Source: Nothophaeocryptopus gaeumannii (lineage: Eukaryota > Ascomycota > Dothideomycetes > Mycosphaerellales > Mycosphaerellaceae). From it: a stretch of 64,000 nucleotides of DNA. Position numbers and translations under genes: made by a program. Positions within the stretch are counted from its first letter, which is position 1. Each line of letters begins with the position of its first letter. Under the pieces are notes generated by a model. The model was given only the letters and a program-made list of their open reading frames with translations, was not told the DNA's origin and searched no databases. The stretch spans positions 248,001-312,000 of the forward strand of contig JASISA010000025.1 in assembly GCA_031771865.1 (NCBI GenBank). The letters run 5' to 3'. Shown in pieces: positions 53,026-63,074 of the stretch.

Positions 53026-54501
53026 ATGTCTACCAAAGTCTACCCAAGTGGGCCTGTCCGTGAGGAGGTCATCAAACTATCGATATGCGATGTCTACTCG
53101 CCAAAGTCCTGGGTTTTGCAATCGCACTTCTGGCCTCTCACGGGAGAGAGCACGGCAGAAAGACATTATGAGATACTCAAAGAAGGTCTATCAAGAACCA
53201 TCAGTGAAATTCCTGCATTCGGAGGTACCGTGGGACGACTGTCCGAGAAACCAAGAGACCTAGCAATCATCATCGACAGTGATGCCCATATCGACTTTGC
53301 ATACGAGGACTTTTCCGCAGACTCCGATGTGCCAACCTATGCGGACTTCCAAAGGAGCGGCTTTCCATTGACGGATGTTTTGACTCGCTTCCAACAGCCG
53401 ACCACGATCATTCCAATCTACGAGGGAACTCGCACACTCATCGCGAAGCTCAATGTACTGCGGGGTGGTCTCGCGTTGTCATTTGGGTTTAATCACTGCC
53501 TCGCAGACGCAAGTACTGTAGCAGAAGTGGAGAGGATCTGGTCGTTGCATTGCGCCGATGTCAGCGCAGGTCGGACGCAGAAGCACAAGATAATCACCCC
53601 GGATGCTAGATTCCGGGAGCGATTATCTGCACCCGTCAAGGGTGCTGGAACTTTCATTGACGACAATTGGAAGATCTTCCCTACGGAACACTCTCAGCTC
53701 AACCTCCCTCGAGAAGCACCCACCAAGGAAGCAGCTCTCACACGTCTGGAACAGGCGAAGAAAGCCCAACTTGCAACCATGAATGGAAATGTCGAGGAGA
53801 CGAAATGGTGCATTTGGCTGTTCAGCGCCGAGCAGCTTGCCAGATTGAAGAAGGACGCTTCCGGTGCAGACTCTGCGCAATGGATTTCCACCATGGACGC
53901 GTTGCTTGGTCTATTCTGGTCCCGTTTATGCGTTGCTAAGCAGAAAAGCAAAGAGGGCGTGTCAGAATCCCTCTGCCTGTTTCCAATGAATCTTCGCTCA
54001 AAGCTCAGCCCGCCTGTTGAGGCACAGTACATTGGAAACCTGGTCGACATCGTCTTCGGCAAAGCGCCCCTGGTTGAGCTGGAGTCCGACGATACTGGTC
54101 TGGAGACTGCTGCGAGGAGCCTTCGGCAGGCGGTGATGGGATGGCAAGAGTCCCACTGGGCGGCCTGGCTTACCATGGCTACTGGTCTCCCAGACGATCA
54201 AGCAATTTGCCCGAACCCACTCTCACTTTTACATACACACAATGTGGGGTTCAACGATTACTCGAAGTCGCAAAGCAATGTGTTAGACTGGGGCTCCGAC
54301 CTTGGACGTATCGATCGTACGCGATATATGAAACCAGCTGCCAGTCTAGCGAACTGTTCCACGGCAGTGATCGTGCACCCAAGGCTTCCAGACGGTGGAC
54401 TTGAAGTGATGGCATCATGCAACGATACGATCCGCGCTGCGTTGGAGAGCGATCCTCTCTTCAATCGGTACACAGATGGGCTGGTTTGCGTTACTTCGTG
54501 A
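53026..54501 (+). CDS. BAHD/TRI101-like acyltransferase (transferase family)
   Basis: Single exon, 491 residues from the ATG at 53026 (an in-frame ATG at 52921 would add 35 charged residues). The catalytic HxxxD motif is present as HCLAD (157-161) in the context LALSFGFNHCLADASTVAEV, with the structural DxG-type motif reduced to VLDWGSDLG near 420. Other family features are the N-terminal REEVIKLSICDVYSPKSWVLQ and MNLRSKLSPPVEAQYIGNLVD. The fold resembles trichothecene 3-O-acetyltransferase and fungal transferases that put acyl groups from CoA on hydroxyls. No signal peptide. Its position beside an O-methyltransferase, a ketoacid-type reductase and an A-T-TE enzyme suggests product tailoring. 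The substrate is unknown. Confidence 0.88.
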   Translation: MSTKVYPSGPVREEVIKLSICDVYSPKSWVLQSHFWPLTGESTAERHYEILKEGLSRTISEIPAFGGTVGRLSEKPRDLAIIIDSDAHIDFAYEDFSADSDVPTYADFQRSGFPLTDVLTRFQQPTTIIPIYEGTRTLIAKLNVLRGGLALSFGFNHCLADASTVAEVERIWSLHCADVSAGRTQKHKIITPDARFRERLSAPVKGAGTFIDDNWKIFPTEHSQLNLPREAPTKEAALTRLEQAKKAQLATMNGNVEETKWCIWLFSAEQLARLKKDASGADSAQWISTMDALLGLFWSRLCVAKQKSKEGVSESLCLFPMNLRSKLSPPVEAQYIGNLVDIVFGKAPLVELESDDTGLETAARSLRQAVMGWQESHWAAWLTMATGLPDDQAICPNPLSLLHTHNVGFNDYSKSQSNVLDWGSDLGRIDRTRYMKPAASLANCSTAVIVHPRLPDGGLEVMASCNDTIRAALESDPLFNRYTDGLVCVTS

Positions 54502-54652
54502 TCTGTTCAGGCATATAGAAGAATCTAAGACTACGCTACGTTGAGGGTATCTGCCGAAAATTTACCAATCCATCAGCAAAGTTGTCGATCACCAAATCTG
54601 ACTCGGTGACGATAACTGAGAATTCCAACAAACTCAACATGAAAGATAAACT

Positions 54653-55820
54653 CTACGTCGCTACTGCAACGATTCCCAGATCAGGCCCGTTACCAAGAAG
54701 ATCCTTGACGTATGCGTGGCTGCCCCACGAGGGCTCATGCGAAACATGCTGCTGTGCTTTGAAGGCGCCGTTTCTCTCTTGCAGCAGCGCATATACCCAC
54801 GTGAGGTACGGGATACTGGTGCCGACTGTAGCTGCTTGGGAGACAAGATACCCTGGAATTGGATCAGTGTCTGCAAGTGCAGCGAGCAAGGGTAGGCTGA
54901 AGCTAACCAAATATTGGGCCCAGCTCCATTGGCTTTCGATTGCGCGCATCTTGCAGCGTTGATGGGGTGATTGGGTTGCTAGCCTTCGCCAATTCCACAG
55001 TGAGAGACGGAAGATTTGGATCGAGGGCAACACCACTGTCAAGAGCGATTTGGTGAGCCTCAGAGGCAATGTCCTTTGCGAGAATATCGGCACCGGGCTG
55101 CTCCAGAAGCTTATGCGTGTCCATTCCAGTAAGTGCAGTTGTCGAATTCCAAGCAGCGTTGAACACCAGCTTCCGCCACCGCTCACTCTTCCCGCATTCG
55201 ATGCTGCCAAATTCTGGGTCCATTGAGCAGAGAAAATCGCGCCTTGCGACATCGATCTCAGCCATACCCTTGCGCTGCCCGTATACGCCAATGAGGAAAG
55301 CTGATGACTTGAGCTTGGCTGACTGCTCGACATAGCCTGGGCGGACCTGAGAGCATCCGATGTTGCAAATCGCAGAGAGGATCGTGTTGCGGGGAAAGGT
55401 CTGTCGGAGAGGGACCTCAACGTCCATGCCGTTTTGCGCAGTCACAATCGTCGTGTCCGGATTCACCAGTCTCCGAAGGTCTCGCATTGTTGATGAATAG
55501 TCGTCGGTGATCTTGTTGGCACAGACGACATAGCCGAAATGGTGTCTTGGAGACCTATCGAATCTGGTTTTGTACGTTTCTCTGGGCATGAAGTGTCCGT
55601 CTCCCCAAGTTTTTGTTCGTAAGAAGTATCCAGCTTCGCGAACTCTCTCGAAGTTGGACCTTGCAACAACAGAGACTGAGTGGCCAGCCTGGGCTACTCG
55701 CCAACCAAAGATCGATCCAACGGCTACAACGCGCGCATCAGCCTGTGATCTTGCCAAAGATCAACTGTGATTCTACTTACCACCGCCGCCATAGATCAGA
55801 ACATTGCACGTAGGCCTCAT
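54653..55820 (-). CDS. Ketopantoate reductase-like oxidoreductase (ApbA/PanE family)
   Basis: Three exons (minus) 55820-55781, 55723-54908 and 54852-54653, introns 57 nt (GTAAGT..TAG) and 55 nt (GTTAGC..CAG), 351 residues. The first exon is only 40 nt, and the junction builds the NADP motif NVLIYGGG|AVGSIFGWRVAQAGHSV. The family Lys lies in VVCANKITDD, then QNGMDVEVPLRQTFP and the helical C-terminal domain with RWRKLVFNAAWNSTTALTG. The second junction yields GPIFG|YLVSQAATVGTSIPYLTWVYALLQ, matching the family end. The enzymes reduce alpha-keto acids such as 2-dehydropantoate. Fungi keep several paralogues, and this one is divergent from the A-T-TE gene, so it may act on a keto-acid building block or product. 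Confidence 0.9.
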
Positions 55821-57552
55821 CGTGATGGAGACTGCTGAATTCGACTCAACGTTGGCACTCAAACTGGTCGTCACTCGAGCCCACTTATCGGCATTCGGAG
55901 GTCCTCTTCAAGCGTTCCGATGGATATCAGCGTACATGCTTCCCACCAACTTCGGTGCATTCCGGTCAATTTTCAAGCAGCCACAGACGTTACCAGACAG
56001 GACTGGCACGAAAGATGCCTCAACACACACCAGAGTCGCCACCCACCCTCTAGCAGCGTCACAGTCTCGGCGGTATGATCTGCAACCGCTCTCCCACGCT
56101 CAAACACGACTGAGACCATTTACTCGACAGACGAGGATGCCACTTGCAGCAATGCGCGATGGCTCGAGCCGGGCACAGTGGATTCGTGTACAAAGGATGA
56201 CGCCGTGCCGCTGCCTGTCTTGAAGCAATCGCAACAGCACGGAGAATCTTGACTATGCATTCGTACGTTACGAGAGTTTGCTTCATTTTTCTTGCATCAG
56301 AAGAACTCAATTTGTAACGATTGCACGATCTGTCGTCACTCGTCAGACCAACTCAGACATATCTTTAAGCTTCGAGGCGTTTCGGAGGGCATGCGAGTGG
56401 ACACTTCGCTCGCAGTCGCTGTCCGAGCTTTACCTAATTGACCGATGATCGACAAGATCAATGCAAAACTCTAGTCAGTGCGCTGTCGAGCGAGCGTGGT
56501 GTTATCTCGAGCCTCAAATTCGATCTTGAACCTCATTCGGCATTTGCATTCGGAATACTTTGATTCCCACTACTTGCGGCTGTGGCTGACGACACGGGTA
56601 TGTAGCGCAACCTGCAGCCATTCCCATTGGAACCCGAGCCAAATACGAAGTGCACCAAATACTGACTCTTGCCTATCAACTTCTCCTCACACTGGATGAG
56701 CTGATGTGACAGACAGAAACGAGATGAACGCTTGGGATAAGCGATAGTCTCCTTACGTACGAGCGGGAGAACGGCGGGCATAAGCTCTTTGCTGGGGCTC
56801 CGCTAATGGTGCAACAGCCAGGTCCCGATACATCGATGTACATCGTGGACATCTTCCCTACCGAGAATATACACTTCGACCAAAAAGTCGCCGTTGCAGG
56901 TTTCAAGGCATGAGACCAGAAACACGTGTATTCACAGACGCCGTTGAGAGCCAGCAGACAACTTCGGGCAAATATCGTCACCAGATCGAGCAGATCGCTT
57001 CTCCGATCCACCTGTCAATCAAAGTTTGCGTTGCTGCGAGCGACGACTAAGATCGTTTCAGCCTCACAGAAATAGCATGTGAATTTCTCGCATTTGAGGT
57101 AGCAACACCGATGGCGACAGTCTCGGGAACCGGTAATCAGCAGTGGAATGGGCAACTTTTCGGAAGATGCGCTGCAGATAAGGTGCCGGCACTGTCGTGG
57201 GCCAGCGACGCCGCCTGCAGGGAGAGTTCAGCTAAGGTTGCAGATCTCTAAAGTCAAAACATGACAAGCAATGTGGGTTTCGTCTAGGGATACCCTGTTA
57301 TCGCAACGCACCTATTGAGAACGAACCGGGTTGCCGGGCTTCGCGCTAGTCGGGGTATTGTTTTTGATATTGGACCGGTATGGGTGGACGATTCGGTTCA
57401 TTATCGGTGGCGTTGCGTGAGTGGCTGTCGATGATGCTCTCCGACAGTTCGAGGTGATCGATCAATATTACTCTCTTCGTGAGTGTCGACAGTCAATCTT
57501 AGCTAGTCCACAGTATTGTTCATTCAACAACATAACCACCCAGCTGTCAACG
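55821..57552. other. Divergent intergenic region, reductase/A-T-TE
   Basis: 1.7 kb between outward-facing starts, so it should hold both promoters. Open frames at 55804-56223 and on the minus strand near 56700-57000 show no domain. Confidence 0.5.
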
Positions 57553-60494
57553 ATGACAACACATCCGGTTCATATCATTGATCTGTTGCGCAGCGCAGCA
57601 GAGTCAGACAGGGGACTTTCATATCTTGACAAAGGGTTTAGCGAGGCTCCAATAAAGATATCGTATCGGGAACTCTACTCGCAAGCAAAGGTATGCTCAT
57701 TGATATCGAATGGAAAACCGAGATCATATCACTGACAACAACAAGCACAATGCAACAAGACTACAAGACGCTGGTCTTGTAAACAACGGCAACACTGTCA
57801 TCACATACTTCGATAACCGTAAGTGATTGTTCGATGAGAACCAGTAGTGATTCAAACTCATGCCTTCTGCAGACCAGGACAATGTACTCTGGTTCTGGTC
57901 TGTCACTGTCGCTGGAGGTGTTGCAGCCGTTCTGAACCCAGTTTCAAACGAGCCAAAGACAGCTGCAGGACAGCTGCAGAACATCAAAGATCTGTTCGGC
58001 GATATACCTGTCTTAACCAGTCACAAGCTATCGTCCATCTTTGCGTCGCAGAAACTGAACGTGCAGTCGGTGGAGGAACTTGGCCGACGAAAAGCTGTGG
58101 ACAGTGGTATCTCCACTCCAACCGAGATCAACTTCGCTGGACCGAATGATCTCGCAGCGATTCTGTTCACGTCTGGGAGCACTGGGCACTCCAAGGCTGT
58201 GAGATATTCGCATGCGCAGCTTATCGCATCGGTGATTGCGAAAGTCGACTATGTTGAATCCAGAGGGAAGACGTTCATGTCATGGGTCTGTGGGTGTTGT
58301 CAGCAGTCTCATTCAATGGAAAGCAACTGACTACTGAATAGCATTCGATCATTCGGCAAATTTCTGCGAAGTGCATCTGCAGGCACTCCACGCTGAATCC
58401 GACCAGGTCTGCATTCCAGCTTCAGACCTTGTCCAAGAACCATGGCGCTTCTTCTATGCTCTCAGCACGTTCAAGATTGGCTACAGCTTCTCACCCAACT
58501 TCTTCCTGGCAGCCGCCGCAGACTCGCTATCGAAGCAAGACACTACTGCCCTGAATCTGGATCTAAGCCATCTTTCGACCATTATGTGTGGTGGTGAGGC
58601 CAACCGAACGAAGACTCTGGACACTGTCGACAAAGTTCTAAGGCAATACGGCGCTCCAGAGCACAGCATCAAAGCTGCTTATGGGCTGAGCGAGACTTGC
58701 TCTGCTTGCTTCTACAACTTGAAGTCTCCTGGCTATGATGTATACAATGACAACGTCTTCGCTTCTGTGGGCAGGCCTCTTCCGGGCTTAGAACTCAAGC
58801 TCGTCAGGCGTGAGGATGCAGACGGTCCCGATGAAGGAATGGTACATTTACGTGGAGAGCTCATCTTCAAGGGCTACCACAACAATGACGAAGCCACTTC
58901 AGCGTGTATGACCGAGGACGGTTGGATGAACACTGGCGACATTGGAAGACTGGATCACAAAGGTAACCTCCAACTGCTCGGGCGTGCCAAGGAAGTACTT
59001 ATCTTGAACGGCAACAACTACTCGAGCTTCGAGATTGAGTATGCAATTGAAACCGCAAATATTCCAGGCTTGACAGTCTCCTACACTGCTGTCTTTTCCA
59101 CCTGGTCAGACGAGAGGAACTCTGAAGCACCAGTCGTCCTCTTCAACCCCACCGAAGCAGCAATTGGCCCCAAGAACCTTCGAGCAACGGTACAAGCGAT
59201 CGATAAGGCCGTCTTCAGCGTTTGTGCACAAAAGGCGCTTCGCATCATCCCACTCCCCAAGGCCCTTCTTCCCAAATCCACTATCGGCAAGCTTTCAAGA
59301 GCGAAACTACGGAAAACATTCGAGGCAGGGGACTTCAATGATTACGTTCTCGAGCAAGTAACATCCAGCCAAACTACCACCACCGAGTCAAAAATCACAC
59401 TGGACGACGTCTCTCCTCTTCAAAAGGAGATTGCCACCGTCTATGCCTCAATAGTAGGCGTAGCTCCAGAGGAACTCCTCGGCCAAGACGCACTGCTATC
59501 ATCAGGCATTAACTCAATGGGCTTCATGCGCCTCAAAAAAGCCCTAGAGAAGACTCTCAAAATTCACCAAGAGATACCGATGCCCATGCTTATCCGTTGC
59601 CACTCCATCGTCGAGCTTGAGCACGAACTCACACTCCTTGGTACCGTCTCCCAATCTTACGACCCCATTGTTCCACTCGCTACGCAAGGCAGCAAACAAC
59701 CCATTTTCCTCCTCCACCCGGGTGCAGGCGAATTCCTCTGCTGGATTGGTCTCTTGAAATACTTCGAAGATCGACCCGTCTACGCCCTCCGCGCCAAAGG
59801 CCTGCATCCCGGCGAAGGCACTTTCGACGGTCTCGAGGACCTTCTCGACACATACTACACGGCCATCTGCCGTACTCAACCCAAAGGCCCCTACGCCATG
59901 CTCGGCTACTGCTTCGGCGGCCTCTTATGTTTCGAACTCGCCAAACGCTTTGAAGCCGACGGCGAAGAAGTAATCTTCTGTGGCGGCATCGACAACCCAC
60001 CCAGTCTCAAACAAACGATTGGCCAAGTGAAATATCGATCTTTGATGATTGACGTGCTTCCCGTCGTCACAGACTATACCCCCGACCAAGCCCGCGCTTT
60101 CGCAGAAGAAACAGCCGACCTCACAGACGAAGAATTCTACGCCCTTCTCTTCAATAAATTCTCCCCCGAGTTCATCGAGAACATGGATATCACCGTCCCT
60201 CGCTTACAAGCCTTCGGTCGAGTGGAAGACTGTATGCGTCTCATCGCCAACTCCTACGTCCCAGAAGGACAAGTATCAACTTATGACATGTTCTGCGCGG
60301 ATCCGATGCCGCATTTTGGGGCTACGCCGGAGGTGTGGAAGAGGGATGTGTTGGGAGAGTGGAGGAAGTATACGAAGGACGAGAACGTGAAGTTTCATGA
60401 GGTGCAGGGGACGCATATTAGTTTGATCAAAGAACCTTTGATTGAAGATTTTCAAAGGATTGTGTTGGAGGCTATGGCTGAGAGGGGCATTTGA
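57553..60494 (+). CDS. A-T-TE NRPS-like synthetase (aryl-alpha-keto-acid type)
   Basis: Four exons, 57553-57690, 57746-57818, 57873-58289 and 58342-60494 (introns 55, 54 and 52 nt), 926 residues, the usual size of fungal A-T-TE enzymes. Adenylation domain ~1-540: LFTSGSTGHSKAVRYSH (A3, ~169-185), MSW|VSFDHSANF across the third splice, YGLSETCSACF (A5), NTGDIGRLDHKGNLQLLGRAKEV and NGNNYSSFEIE in place of the amino-acid-type A8, and LLPKSTIGKLSRAKL at the end. Thiolation domain with the carrier Ser at about 601 (SSGINSMGFM). Thioesterase ~650-926: LLHPGAGEFLCW, the elbow GYCFGG with Cys near 733, and a His in VQGTHISLIKEP. Relatives dimerise aryl pyruvates to quinones or furanones; no condensation domain is present. 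Product unknown. Confidence 0.92.
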
Positions 60495-60700
60495 GGTTGG
60501 CCCTTTGATCAGATCCATTTGAATACGCCGAAGGGAATTTAAAGGGCGCAGACTGTGCTCCAGCTGGCTGAGAGGCCTTGAACGATTTGTTCCTCCATAG
60601 GTAACCTTTCTTCGAGCCCACAAAGGCGTATCCGCGCTGTTCAAAGTGCATTCATCTCCCTGAGCGTATCCCAACACGTCCCTTCTTCATCCCATGCAAT

Positions 60701-61297
60701 CTATTCCGGAATCGCAAACTCTTCAATCTGCTCCTTTAAGGAGACTGCTGGTCCCAACACCGGCGCATCTCTCATCTCCTCCTCAGTGTTGAAGCTGTCG
60801 AAGTCGATTTGCTGCTTCGTGTGAGGATCACCGTTTCTGACCAGCCGACACCAAGCCACATGACTCCAATCATCAATCCGAGCAATGCACTTCCAACTCC
60901 CGCGCGTGTCAACGAGCTCATATTTCAATATGTGAGTCTCGAAGTCGCCAGGCGGAAGAATGCAGAGGTGACGAATGTGGGCGAGGTCTTGCGTCTTCAG
61001 GGATGCCAGGGCGGCCTTTCACTCCTCTGCTTTGGAAGTCTTGTGGCTGATTTGGAAGTATGTGGTCGTCCAGAAGCGTCGGTAGGCCTCCATGTAGTAG
61101 CTTCGTGCCTCTGAGTGTATTTGGCGGCAGGTGACGAGCAGCGCCTTGCCAGGAGGTTTGGCCTTGAAGAGGTCGACTGAGGTCACGTTCTCTTCATCGG
61201 GAATGTCGGTGGAGAAGGTGAGCTCGTAGATGTCATCGCGAAGCTCTGCTGGGAGGTTCTCGAGTAGATGGCAGAGCGACGGTGGCGACGGCGGCAT
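60701..61297 (-). pseudogene. F-box-like protein gene with an in-frame nonsense codon
   Basis: The minus strand from the ATG at 61297 reads LCHLLENLPAELRDDIYELTF, an LP-x(2)-LR-x-x-I-Y start common in fungal F-box-like proteins, then KPPGKALLVTCRQIHSEARS. At 61021-61019 a TGA interrupts, yet the same frame resumes at once with LASLKTQDLAHIRHLCIL and runs to a proper stop at 60701 (199 codons in all). A single CGA-to-TGA change would explain it, and no GT..AG pair can splice it out. Either the gene is dead, a 92-residue product is made, or this is a sequence error. Confidence 0.65.
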
Positions 61298-61704
61298 TGT
61301 GATGGCCTAATGGATACAGCCAGAGTGAGATGTTGCCAATAACATGTCTACAGTGCGCTTACCTTGTTCTGTCGCTCTAGGCCTAAACGATGCGCCTCCG
61401 ATGATGAAGTCTGCTGGCAGGGTGTTTGTTGTTGCCGCTGAGCGTGTCTTGCAGCGAGCTTAGCGGGCGATGGACGCAGACCCTCGCTCAGTGAAGCCCA
61501 TGTGACGTGCTAAATGAAGCGCATCTGACGTCTCGAAGTGGAGTCTAGCTGCCCGGTCAAAGTGAAATGCTCATCGCTCTGTCAAGGTGACATTGTAGTT
61601 GATGTACGCTTCACCTAGTGAAGACTTGGTGAAGCTCGATCGATGGATGGGCTAACAGTTCTTCTATTCGAATAACGACGATACGTATCTCCTTCCTCCT
61701 AGAA
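61298..61704. other. Intergenic between two decayed genes
   Basis: No feature recognised. Confidence 0.45.
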
Positions 61705-62920
61705 TCACGTCTTCACCACCTCTCCCAACTTGACCCTCCACACCTCCGTAAACCCCAACACATACGCCTCATTCCCTAGCAACACAGTATTCGCTCCAGG
61801 CGCCACATCCGGACTCTCCCTCCCCAGAAACGCATAAATATTGACCAGACCCAATACCCTGACATTCTCGTTCCTCACAACAATCCCCTCATACTCAAAC
61901 GTCCTTATCCTGCCTTTACCATAACCTTAATCCCATTCACGAATCCCTGCCCCGCAATCCCCAACGTCCTCTTATTCACCAGCGTACATTCATCTTCCCC
62001 GCCAAGATCAAACACATACAGTCCCGCCGAGCTGCGAGACGTGGAGTTGTAGGGCTGCCCGAAAAGAGCCGAGTCTGGTCCATCAGGAACATACAACTTC
62101 GTTCCTTCTTTATTCACAACCAGCCCATTCGGAGTCTGGATATTTGTTGGCGAGATGACTATTTGCAGCGACTCGTCCGAGGACGCTTACTGCCAGACGG
62201 CATTGGGAAGTTCCTGCGGTCCGGGCCAAGGACCGGGAAGACCTTCGGGGGCGAAGAAGAAGTCACTATAGAACATGCATAGGTCCCCGGCTGTTCTGGA
62301 ATAGAGGAGGGTGGCGTCGTCGGGACCGTTGATAGGTAAGCCACAGAATGAATTGACGATCTCGTAAGTTCCGTACGTGACGGGATCGATTTTGACGATC
62401 GTTGGAGAAGTGGTCGTGTTGCCAAAAGAGGTTAGGTAGACTTTTCCTTAGAAGAAGTAGCCACCGCTTGGATTGACTAAAGCTGAGGCGCGCCGGAGCT
62501 GTTGAGGGTTGGGCGGAAGGTGGTTGAGGTGTTGAGATCGATAATCGTCAGGTAGCCTGGCATGGGGCTCAAGAAGGCTGTTGTCTAGATTTGGTGGAGG
62601 CCTGGTACGTAGGCGCCAGCTTCGAAGGCGAAGGGGTCAGAGCTCTTGGCTATGAGGGTGAGGCTTGGAGACGGGCCGAGAATGCTGTCGAATTCGGCGG
62701 AGTAGGAGATGAAAGGCGCATTTTTGGCTGTGTTGACAAGGCTAGACACTGCAGGTTCTGAGATATTGGTGTCGATGAAATGCTGTGTGAAGGTGTTGTT
62801 GAACGGTCGTGGCAGAACGTGGGTGTATTTCAGTGAGACCTGCGCTGTGAGGTTGCTTTGAGATAGAACTGACTGGAGAAACCACGCCACTACTGCCATC
62901 CGAAGTAGCGACTTTGCCAT
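61705..62920 (-). pseudogene. Lactonase-like (SMP-30/gluconolactonase family) pseudogene
   Basis: Remnants read on the minus strand in family order: a signal-peptide start (MAKSLLRMAVVAWFLQSVLS), DPFAFEAGAYVPGLHQI, SPMPGYLTIIDLNTSTTF, KVYLTSFGNTTTSPTIVKID, LPINGPDDATLLYS, GPWPGPQELPNAVWQ, IQTPNGLVVNKEGTKLYV, GLYVFDLGGEDECTLVNKRT and YEGIVVRNENVRVLG to a stop at 61705. The frame is broken by a TAG where Trp is expected (about 62587), a one-base shift near 62487, TAA near 62452 and near 62189, and a further shift near 61915. The family hydrolyses sugar lactones at a metal site in a six-bladed propeller. The number of lesions makes a pseudogene far more likely than missed introns. Confidence 0.85.
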
Positions 62921-63074
62921 ATCTGCTGAGCACGAGGACAACTAATAGCAAGAATGGTTTGAAGCTGCGATACTATACCAACGTCGGCGTAGTTGAGTTG
63001 CATCACCCTGCAGGTTGGCTGACCAGCTAAACCGAATGGAGGCACTGCAATCCTACCTCAGGCCGCGTCCTCCT

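Noticed and set aside
55804..56223. 139-codon plus-strand frame between the reductase and A-T-TE genes
   Set aside because: Overlaps the first exon of the reductase on the opposite strand and lacks protein-like features.
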